From Stephanodiscus triporus (lineage: Eukaryota > Bacillariophyta > Thalassiosirophyceae > Thalassiosirales > Thalassiosiraceae), in the NCBI GenBank assembly GCA_036939755.1, contig JALLAZ010000367.1, positions 1 to 16,461 on the forward strand: a DNA stretch of 16,461 nucleotides, given 5' to 3'. This document shows, one piece after another, positions 1-6,729 of this stretch. The notes beneath the pieces were generated by a model. It was given only the letters and a program-made list of their open reading frames with translations, was not told the origin of the DNA and ran no database searches. A program made the position numbers and the translations under genes. Positions within the stretch are counted from its first letter, which is position 1, and the number at the start of each line of letters is the position of its first letter.

Positions 1-1
1 G

Positions 2-682
2 GCGACGGGGGGGGGGGGCGACGGTCGAGGCGCGGCGTCGGCCCCCGCCGGCTCGGGGATGGGTACCGCGAGCGCGGAAGCGCCGACGACCGCGACGACG
101 CGCCCGGCTCGCGGCGCGGCGACCGCCGCGGCGTCGCCCCCCCCCCCGACGGCGGATCCCCTGGCAGGGTCCGTGGCCTGCGTCGAGGCCGTCCTCAGGA
201 TGTACAAGGAGACGTCCGACCCCGCCGAGCGCGAGGCGATGATCGTGCCGCTGAGGGAGGCGCTCATGGCGGCCGCGAGCGCGAGCAACAGGGTCATCGC
301 CGAGACCGAGCTACGCGCGCACAGGTCGGCGATGGAGGCGGGGCCGGCGGCCGCATTCGCCTCGATGGGGGGGGACGGCGTCGGCGCGACCGCCGCGGCG
401 GCGCGGCCGATGATGGGTTTCCCCACCGCGTACGCCGCGACCGACCCCCGCGAGGAGGACGAGGGCATCGCGTCGACGCCCGCGGCGATGGCTGCCGGCG
501 ACGACGGCAGGGCGGCGAACGACAGAACGTTGGAGGACGTATACAGCGCCTTGCTGAATGCCAGGGGCGATGGGGGCAAGCTCGGGTTGGGGAATATCAG
601 TGGGAATGAGGCGAATGACTTGTCCGACAAGCTCGTTGCGATGCGGGGTGTGCTTTTGGACGAGTTGAATCATGGTACTTAG
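2..682 (+). CDS. Ala-rich protein of unknown function, 3' part (5' end outside window)
   Basis: The reading frame is open from base 2 to the TAG at 680-682. The first ATG is at 59, but nothing marks it as the true start, so I treat the gene as 5'-partial. The visible part has about 207 residues after that ATG. It opens with a Thr/Ala/Pro-rich stretch. A probable helical segment follows (around LRMYKETSDPAEREAMIVPL) with a charged, Ala-rich continuation. After a Gly/Ala linker the C-terminus is more conserved-looking and ends in a helix (SDKLVAMRGVLLDELNHGT). There is no signal peptide, membrane span or catalytic motif in this part. The DNA is extremely GC-rich with G and C runs, so frame errors are possible. 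I do not recognise the family. Confidence 0.6.
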   Translation, partial: ATGGGGDGRGAASAPAGSGMGTASAEAPTTATTRPARGAATAAASPPPPTADPLAGSVACVEAVLRMYKETSDPAEREAMIVPLREALMAAASASNRVIAETELRAHRSAMEAGPAAAFASMGGDGVGATAAAARPMMGFPTAYAATDPREEDEGIASTPAAMAAGDDGRAANDRTLEDVYSALLNARGDGGKLGLGNISGNEANDLSDKLVAMRGVLLDELNHGT

Positions 683-774
683 ATCGTGTCTTGCAGTGGG
701 ACATTTTAACAATAGTTTGTTCTTAAATTGTATGAGATCCTGTTTTATGTCGCAGAACATGCCATCCATCAAAA

Positions 775-1118
775 ATGCCTGTTGTATGTTGTAGCTTCTC
801 GCCAATTACCATAATGTTCCCGCCTCGGAAGTGGGCCTACGACGGCCTCGCGAAGTATTGTTGTCTGCAGTATAGCGAGGAGGTCGCGCCTCGACCCCAC
901 GCGCTCGTGGAGGACTTGGGAATCGACGACCTCGTCGGGAAAGGCGCGTCGGTGATACTTTTCACCAACGGTATGCAGGACATGTGGTACGGAGGCTCGT
1001 ACCGGAGGATTTGTCCGATACGATTATGGCGCTCAACGTCGAGAATGGGGCACATCACAGCGACTTTTTCCAAGTCGGCCCTTAGGATGCGGATACCAAT
1101 GATATCAAAGAGGGTTGA
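775..1118 (+). pseudogene. Serine carboxypeptidase S28 (Pro-X carboxypeptidase-like) C-terminal remnant, frameshifted
   Basis: This is a C-terminal fragment of the S28 family (lysosomal Pro-X carboxypeptidase and relatives), which cleaves C-terminal residues after proline. Frame 1 gives MFPP at 814, then a Cys/Tyr stretch, APRPHAL, and FTNGMQDMWYGGS, where the Asp codon at 979-981 corresponds to the family's catalytic Asp. The match then jumps to another frame near 998-1004 and continues EDLSDTIMALNVENGAHHSD, with the catalytic His pair at 1053-1058. A TAG at 1083-1085 interrupts it, and the same frame runs DADTNDIKEG to a TGA at 1116. Asp and His are 74 nt apart, one base short of the 25 codons expected between them, so a one-base deletion fits. 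The N-terminal part with the nucleophilic Ser is absent. I read it as a truncated, decayed copy; a sequencing error could explain the shift but not the missing half. Confidence 0.72.
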
Positions 1119-1232
1119 ATTGTTAGTGGAGTTCAGAGTAGTTGAACGTTGAAGATCTTTTTGATTCGACATTTTGGAGTGAGTAAGTTCCTTTTTGGTC
1201 CCAACTGAAAGGCAGGCGGATTAGCGAGAAAA

Positions 1233-2642
1233 ATGACGATTCAATCAACCGAGTGGAAGTATTTAATAGTGAAGGATACACATGAAACAAATGCCGTTGA
1301 ACTAGAGAGCAGCCAATCCAACCCGGTGGAGCAGCAGATAGTCAAGGAATGGTGCAACTCCAGTAGGGAAACAAATAATCAAGACCCGATAAAAGCGGCG
1401 GCGACTATACTATCAGCCCATAATAGTGGCACCATGGAAGCTCTCTCCAACGCCACCAAGTTGGAAACTTCGAGGATGCTGGATAAAGTATTGGCTAATC
1501 ACTCATCGCAAACTCATGCCGGCGGTACAGACCATTTGGTGGAGATGGATAATATAATTCTAACCTGGATTTACTCGATTCACGAAAGAAGCTTCAAAAA
1601 CGCGTTGGAAGCTCTCAAGGCGATTGAAACGGATGACATTACAATCCAGCAGAAGAACGCCATTGAAAGCGTCAAAAAATACGTGACCATTATGACAGAA
1701 GTCGAACATTCCGACATAGTGCAACTCGTCTTCAAGGAAAACAACAACGTAACCGATGACTTGAGAGTTATAATCAGCACTTTCTCGGGACATCCGCTCA
1801 AACCCCTTATCAAACTCTACGCCGTGAAGCGGGGTATTTCTGTTAAATCGCTGCGATTTTCCTACAAGGGCAAGATGATGTTCATGACCGACGTAAAGAA
1901 TAAATATCTCAATACATTGGGCATGCAAGATCATGATGTGATAATAGTTCACCACGATAGTGACTCCAACAAGATAAGCACGGTCAACAACTCCTACCGA
2001 CAACTACAGAGGGAGACCAAGAAGAAGAAAAAGAGCAAGGTGGTCAGGAACAACAAATCCAATGTCAAGAAGGAACAAGTCAAGCAGGACAAGCCCACCA
2101 TTCCGTCCGTCGAGGATTACAAAAGGCAGCATTCCATGATCCTCTCCAAGCTTCATGAGGAGGTGCACCTTCGTCTTAAGGATATCCGAACAAGATTGAA
2201 CGCGCTTGACCTCGATCGCCAGCAACCAAAGTCGAAGAATACAGGTATCAAGAAGAGCACTCCTACGAATGAGGGACCGGACGACCAAATGTTACTACCC
2301 GAATCTGGCGTTGGCGGCAAGGCGGGGAAGGCCTATTTCGTGGTCCAGGTTGGGGAAGTGCAAAATTTGTACAAGACGACCAAAACGTCCGCGCTCGCTT
2401 CTCCAATGCACGGCCAATCCGGCCTACCCACATTGGACTTACATGGCTGCACGAGGGTGAGAGCCGTCGTGAAGCTGAATAAAAGCCTCAAGGTATGGGT
2501 GGATACCGCCATGAGGGGATACGATCCGTTTGTGATTACCGCCGTGATCGTATGCGGCTGCGGATCCCAGGAACTGTCGGAGACGGTGCAAGAGTGGATC
2601 AAATCGACTAGTCAGGTCCGCAATGCTCCGAAATCTACTTAA
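1233..2642 (+). CDS. SUMO-like domain plus C-terminal Smr domain protein
   Basis: This is a single-exon gene of 469 residues starting at ATG 1233. Residues 1-160 are charged and probably helical. Residues about 163-241 match a SUMO/Rad60 ubiquitin-like fold: PLKPLIKLYAVKRGISVKSL, then RFSYKG and a LGMQDHDVIIV segment. No C-terminal diglycine follows, so it should be a built-in binding module, not a conjugated modifier. A basic stretch at 263-275 (KKKKKSKVVRNNK) could be a nuclear or nucleic-acid-binding signal. A likely coiled coil covers 292-330. The C-terminal 398-458 is an Smr domain: LDLHG at 401-405, and CGCGSQ at 441-446 in place of the usual GxG loop, followed by a SETVQEWI helix. Smr domains are known as nucleic-acid binders or endonucleases in MutS2 and ribosome-rescue factors. 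A nucleic-acid role here is inferred. The gene is convergent with the JmjC-like gene. Confidence 0.82.
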   Translation: MTIQSTEWKYLIVKDTHETNAVELESSQSNPVEQQIVKEWCNSSRETNNQDPIKAAATILSAHNSGTMEALSNATKLETSRMLDKVLANHSSQTHAGGTDHLVEMDNIILTWIYSIHERSFKNALEALKAIETDDITIQQKNAIESVKKYVTIMTEVEHSDIVQLVFKENNNVTDDLRVIISTFSGHPLKPLIKLYAVKRGISVKSLRFSYKGKMMFMTDVKNKYLNTLGMQDHDVIIVHHDSDSNKISTVNNSYRQLQRETKKKKKSKVVRNNKSNVKKEQVKQDKPTIPSVEDYKRQHSMILSKLHEEVHLRLKDIRTRLNALDLDRQQPKSKNTGIKKSTPTNEGPDDQMLLPESGVGGKAGKAYFVVQVGEVQNLYKTTKTSALASPMHGQSGLPTLDLHGCTRVRAVVKLNKSLKVWVDTAMRGYDPFVITAVIVCGCGSQELSETVQEWIKSTSQVRNAPKST

Positions 2643-3030
2643 GGATTATTAGTCATCACCGTGTTTGTTTGTACTGATTGATCCAGCGGCATCCATTGTT
2701 CCGCGTGCTTTTCCTCTGCTGCCAGCATTGGCTTCAAAATTTTTTAGTCTATCAATGCCATCTAAAAACGCGCTATCACCGGTTCATATTCTATTTTCAC
2801 ATAGTCGAGTATAAGCGATGACCCTCCGGGACGACGTGCACGGTCGAGGGGATGCCCACTCCGAGCGTCTCCTCCCCATTTTCCTGTGTGTGTCCCTTGA
2901 AAATAGCGTCGCGGGTTCGCCTCATTTTTGTTGCGAATTTTATCATATCATCCGTAATGTATCGTAATGATAATGGTAATGCGGGAGGTCAGGGATACGT
3001 CGGCTGCCACCACACACTCTCAGTTTGCCC
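2643..3030. other. Intergenic region between two convergent genes
   Basis: This 388-base stretch separates the 3' ends of the SUMO-like/Smr gene and the JmjC-like gene. It has many stops in all frames, AT-rich runs (a T run near 2740) and no long open frame that looks coding. It presumably holds both 3' untranslated regions. I found no RNA gene or repeat here. Confidence 0.5.
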
Positions 3031-4958
3031 CTATTCAACGTTGAAGCCAAGAATTTCACGTATCAAGTTGGGAACTATGAGAAAGCTGAAGAGGGGAAAG
3101 TTTGTGATGTAAAGCGTGGGATAAAAATGAAAGATGGACGCTCCGATCGAAAGCCTGTCCTCGGATGCTGATATTTCTCCATCACCATCATCGTCATAAT
3201 CCACGCGATGCCACATCTGGCCATGAGTTCCGGAGTCAAACGAACAATATCAGTAAGAGGAACACTACAAACGATCTAGGAGCGAGGGCTATGCTAATAC
3301 GTACCCAAGGTGGGATCCAAACAGAATCCCCTCTCCGCGTGACACATTCGTACACTAGGGGTATCCTGTTCAACCGCTGGCGCAATTCGATCAGTGGATC
3401 CATATTCGAGTAGAAATAACCCCTGTGTCTTGAAATTGTAGGCCGGAGCAGTCCACTCCACATCGTCGGGACGAGCGTCCACCGCCGCGTCCCATGGAGC
3501 TGGGAGGCAATGTTACCGATCGGTTCCGCGTGCAGATCCGTCCTCGGATGACGAGTCTCGTCTATCCCAGCACTACGATGCCGATTACCCGCGATGAAAA
3601 CCGGGAAGGTAGTCATGGGCGGCACGAGCTTCCCCATCCACGTCCCGATCCCCCCGGCCGACAACCGATACTTAAGCCAAAGTTTCGCATCTTCGAGGTA
3701 GGTATTCCAACCAAACAATTCCTTCGCCAAAGACGGCGGCATGATCTCATCGCGCAACTCCGGATGCTCGTCGATGATCACCTGCGTTCCAATTTTCGCG
3801 TTGGGCGAGTCGCCCGATAGTATCTTCCGAAGGAATTGCGACAGCGTCGTCGGAGCGCCGTCGGCCGCGTCCGGCACCAATGCCGCGTATCCGGTCTTGT
3901 TGGCGGCATCGGAGAAATAGCTCGGCAGTGTAAGATTCGAAAGTTGGGGATCGTTCAGGATGGCGTTGGGCGTGAGTCTTCGATGTCCACGACGACGAAA
4001 TCTATCGCGATCGTCGTTGTTGCCGCTGCCGCTTTTCACGTCAACGACATCGGCGAAGTCGTGGAATGATTCCGCGGGCCACAGGTTCCGCAGCACGATC
4101 GGATGCGTCGCGAGGTCGAATTCATCGTCATGGAAGACCTTGGCATATTCCACGAGAATATCCCGCGTGATGACGTCGCGCAAACTACACACATCGTCAG
4201 GTGCACTGCTGGACTTCACAAGTGGCGGCGGCGACTCATCGCTGCAACGATCATCGGCAGTTAACGAGTCGCCGTCCGTCGTCGTCGTCCGCCCTTCCAG
4301 GAGATACATCCGTGTCATATCCACCTCGCACGGAACAAGCATACTCAAATCGATTTCTGGCGCGTTTCGATACCGGGAGGTCGGTGACAAACGACCGAAC
4401 TCGACATCGTCGTTATCTATCGACAACACGCCCGATCGCCGCGCGGCATCTTCCCACGACCGATGGGCGAATCGTTCCATACCATCGACGATGGAATCCA
4501 TTTTATCGATTATGGCGGTCGACGCCGGCAAACTAACATTGCCAGTCTTCGTGATATTTCTCTCCAACAGTCGACTCAGGGGGGTCATTATCACTGTGCG
4601 CAGAGACGTGGCAAGGACGAAGGATGCGGTGGCGACGGATGCCTCGACTCGACTATGCCAGTAGTGCGAAGACGATTCGTAATACTGCGAAAAGAGCAAA
4701 GGGGGATTGCAAAAATTCGACGCGGCATTTTTGATCGGATTGGCATATGATTCGTAAAATATATACACCCGCGCCGCACGACGCCGTGATTTCTCGTTTT
4801 GGGAAGCTCCCGGTCTCCTTTCTCACCGTCGAGCGATTCACCGGTATCAATAACGGCGAGGCGGGATATCCGAGGAGAAGAGACTGGAGGATGACGACGG
4901 CCACGACGACGGCCGCCATCGATACACAGTTGGGATGGCATTCAGTCTTCGCAGCCAT
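3031..4958 (-). CDS. JmjC/cupin-like Fe(II)/2-oxoglutarate oxygenase candidate, three exons
   Basis: The spliced model is complement(3031..3216, 3305..4684, 4827..4958), giving 565 residues with all junctions in phase 0. Exon 1 supplies the ATG at 4958 and a hydrophobic anchor (MAAVVVAVVILQSLLLGYP, residues 14-32). Exon 2 has an acidic, Ser-rich linker. From about residue 238 (PIVLRNLWPAESF) a cupin-8/JmjC-type fold follows, with WMGKLVPPMTTFPVFIAGN, then the first metal motif HAE at 429-431 and the strand QLHGTRRWTLV. Exon 3 begins with MWHRVDY, whose His507 would be the third iron ligand after the family's GDSVWIPPW strand. Without splicing this His is lost and the protein would end in a hydrophobic artefact. 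Family members hydroxylate protein side chains or demethylate lysines. An N-terminal anchor suggests endomembrane or secretory location, so a histone substrate is unlikely. The substrate is unknown. Confidence 0.8.
3217..3304 (-). other. Intron 2 of the JmjC/cupin-like gene (88 bp)
   Basis: On the minus strand the intron begins GTACGT at 3304 and ends CCAG at 3217. Removing it joins the codon for the W of WIPPW directly to ATGTGGCATCGC (MWHR) in phase 0, restoring the second iron-binding His of the cupin fold. The unspliced frame runs on into a hydrophobic tail that does not fit the family. Confidence 0.85.
4685..4826 (-). other. Intron 1 of the JmjC/cupin-like gene (142 bp)
   Basis: The donor is GTGAGA at 4826 and the acceptor TTTTCGCAG ends at 4685, both in phase 0. 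The exon 2 frame has no ATG upstream of the acceptor before an in-frame TGA, which lies at the donor itself. The upstream frame opens with an ATG and a clear hydrophobic anchor, so the two belong together. Exon 1 is 44 codons. Confidence 0.75.
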
Positions 4959-5268
4959 TTCTCTCCTCTCGTCGTCTATCTTTAGAGACGACGGCTCTGT
5001 ACGATACTTTCGGTACGTAGATATTTACATCTGCTTTCTTGGCGCCAACACTCCCATCTCCCCAACCCAACGCAACTAAAACTGCATGCTGCGTCTGGGC
5101 CAATGGCGTTCGTCGGATCGTGCCACCCGGGGACATTCCCGCTGGATCCCGATTGGATCTTTTCCCATCGATCGGCCGCCGCCGCCAATTTTTTTTTCGT
5201 TCCGTGAGCCATCGTCCGACAACAACAAACTCTCTTGTCGTCGGGCGGGCAGGGGAAGCAGGAACGCA
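4959..5268. promoter_or_regulatory. Divergent intergenic region, probable bidirectional promoter
   Basis: These 310 bases lie between the start of the JmjC-like gene (minus) and the chosen start of the unknown gene at 5269 (plus), so they should hold both promoters and 5' untranslated regions. A T run of nine sits at 5189-5197. I see no convincing TATA box or other named element. Confidence 0.45.
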
Positions 5269-6150
5269 ATGACTCGTCGGTCGCGGCCGCTGCTCACGCA
5301 TCGCGCGCTGTTGCTAATTATGGCGGCGTCGTCCCCGACGACTTCGACGACGGCGCGGCCTCCCCCGTCGTTCGCCTCCCGTATCCCCCGCGGGGACCGT
5401 CGCCCTCGTCCCGGCCGACGGTCCCTCCTTCGCCGCGGACGTCCCACTCCGTCGTCGTCGCGCCGTCCAAGATTCTCGGCACGACAGGACGACGAGGCAG
5501 GCGTGGGAGGACGACGATGCGCCGCCGCCCTCCTGTTCCTTCGATTCTCGTCACTGGTCGGCGGTCCGTCGTTCCTACCCCTGCACGTCGAGGTCATCGT
5601 CGCCACGCTCGAGGAGGCTGTGGACGCGACGGGGGGGATCACGGACGAGATATACGTCGGGATCGACGCCGAATTCACCCTCGCGCCCATTCTGTCTATG
5701 GAAGGCGTCTCGGCGGTGCATCGATTCGACTATCTCCCGGTAGATCCGACCGACCCATCGACGATCGTTCGACTGCTGACGCTGGGGGGCGTCCCCGGAA
5801 GGATGAGACATCGGGAACGCGGGCGGCGTCGTACTGACGACTACGACGACGACGACGGAGGAGGAGCAAATGCCGAAGTGGATCGAGGCGGCCTCTCGGT
5901 ATTGGTGCCGGTCGGGTACGTCCCCGACGATGATGGGGGGAGGAGGACGTCGTCGGACTTCGATGTCGTCGTCGGGACGGCGATGGGATACGTGAACGAC
6001 GCGCGCGACGACGGTCGATACGACGAATTGCGAATATTGGGGGGGAAGAACTGCCTTTCGTTCGCGCTGGACGTGCTTTCGCACCTGAAGTCCGAAGTCG
6101 GGACGGTGATACGATGGACGACGCCACGTCGAATGGATTATTGGACGTGA
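5269..6150 (+). CDS. Probable secreted or plastid-directed protein of unknown function
   Basis: The frame is open from 5086, but ATG 5269 is preferred because it begins an N-terminal signal (MTRRSRPLLTHRALLLIMAA); the product is then 293 residues. A Pro/Arg/Ser-rich stretch follows (about residues 25-90), in GC-rich DNA where an intron or frame change cannot be excluded. The conserved-looking part starts near PSFLPLHVEVIVATLEE. It contains DEIYVGIDAEFTL, RFDYLPVDPTDPSTIVRLL, VPGRMR, an acidic low-complexity insert (DDYDDDDGGG), VLVPVGYV, and ends with ELRILGGKNCLSFALDVLSHL. The order FD-x-LP...PxDP...L...VPG...R...NCxxFAxxxL recalls an uncharacterised plant/algal plastid family, from memory only. 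The NC-x-x-FA motif also occurs in papain-like folds, but no full catalytic set is evident. Function not assigned. Confidence 0.6.
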   Translation: MTRRSRPLLTHRALLLIMAASSPTTSTTARPPPSFASRIPRGDRRPRPGRRSLLRRGRPTPSSSRRPRFSARQDDEAGVGGRRCAAALLFLRFSSLVGGPSFLPLHVEVIVATLEEAVDATGGITDEIYVGIDAEFTLAPILSMEGVSAVHRFDYLPVDPTDPSTIVRLLTLGGVPGRMRHRERGRRRTDDYDDDDGGGANAEVDRGGLSVLVPVGYVPDDDGGRRTSSDFDVVVGTAMGYVNDARDDGRYDELRILGGKNCLSFALDVLSHLKSEVGTVIRWTTPRRMDYWT

Positions 6151-6729
6151 GCGCGATAAAACGGACCTGCCCGCGTGCCCCCCCCCCCTTGTCGTCACCC
6201 CCCCACGAGAAAAATAAACAATCAACGCACGCCCGCCCGTCCGAAGGCGAATGCGATGGACGCTTGGAATGATAAAATCGAATGGCGGTGTAATCGGTCG
6301 AAAGCGGAGCGCTGGACGCCGGACCAGGAGATGCGACGCGGAATTCGCCGGCATCGGGTGTCGGCATTTCGGATCTCTCGGGCGTGGCACACTGAAACCG
6401 AGACCCTGTCAACCCACACCTCGGTTCTCGATAACTCTTGACGATGCAAGACGCCGAGATGGGAAGGACAGCGCGGTCACGGCAGGACGACACCTGGTCG
6501 GCCAAGGTGAGTGGGATAGCCCCAGTCGCTGCAAGGGCCGTACGTTAGTGAACCATCAAGTGGTCAGTTGCAGCTTTTGCCTGAATGGTCAATGTGAACG
6601 AGAGAGGAGCGTGCGGATTGACGCCCCGAATGCATCATATGGAGAAACGGAGGCGGGAGGAGAGAGAAATACAATAGTCCTTTTTAACAATTAACATCAC
6701 ATCCAGACAGTGTGTGATGATTCCTAACA
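6151..6729. other. Intergenic region between two convergent genes
   Basis: These 579 bases follow the stop of the unknown gene and precede the 3' end of the propeller gene. There are C runs at 6178-6188 and 6198-6204. An AATAAA at 6213-6218, about 63 bases after the stop, may be a polyadenylation signal. An ATG at 6444 opens 21 codons that end exactly at a consensus GTGAGT (6507), but no following exon is visible. I see no RNA gene or repeat. Confidence 0.4.

Noticed and set aside
311..805. Minus-strand open frame over the first gene and the S28 fragment
   Set aside because: It is an Arg/His-rich mirror of GC-rich coding DNA on the other strand, with no family signal.
837..1172. Minus-strand open frame across the S28 remnant
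   Set aside because: The plus strand here matches S28 peptidase motifs; the minus frame has no recognisable features.
4685..4768. N-terminal extension of the JmjC-like protein read straight upstream of 4684
   Set aside because: It begins at a GTG, has no ATG, and lies inside the intron with consensus GTGAGA and TTTTCGCAG borders.
5235..5837. Overlapping plus-strand frame in the unknown gene
   Set aside because: Pro/Arg/Ser-rich shadow typical of GC-rich DNA; the conserved-looking domain is in the other frame. Only a hidden intron would make part of it real.
6444..6506. Possible first exon: ATG, 21 codons, then consensus GTGAGT
   Set aside because: No following exon on the plus strand is visible before or behind the propeller gene, so it is probably chance.
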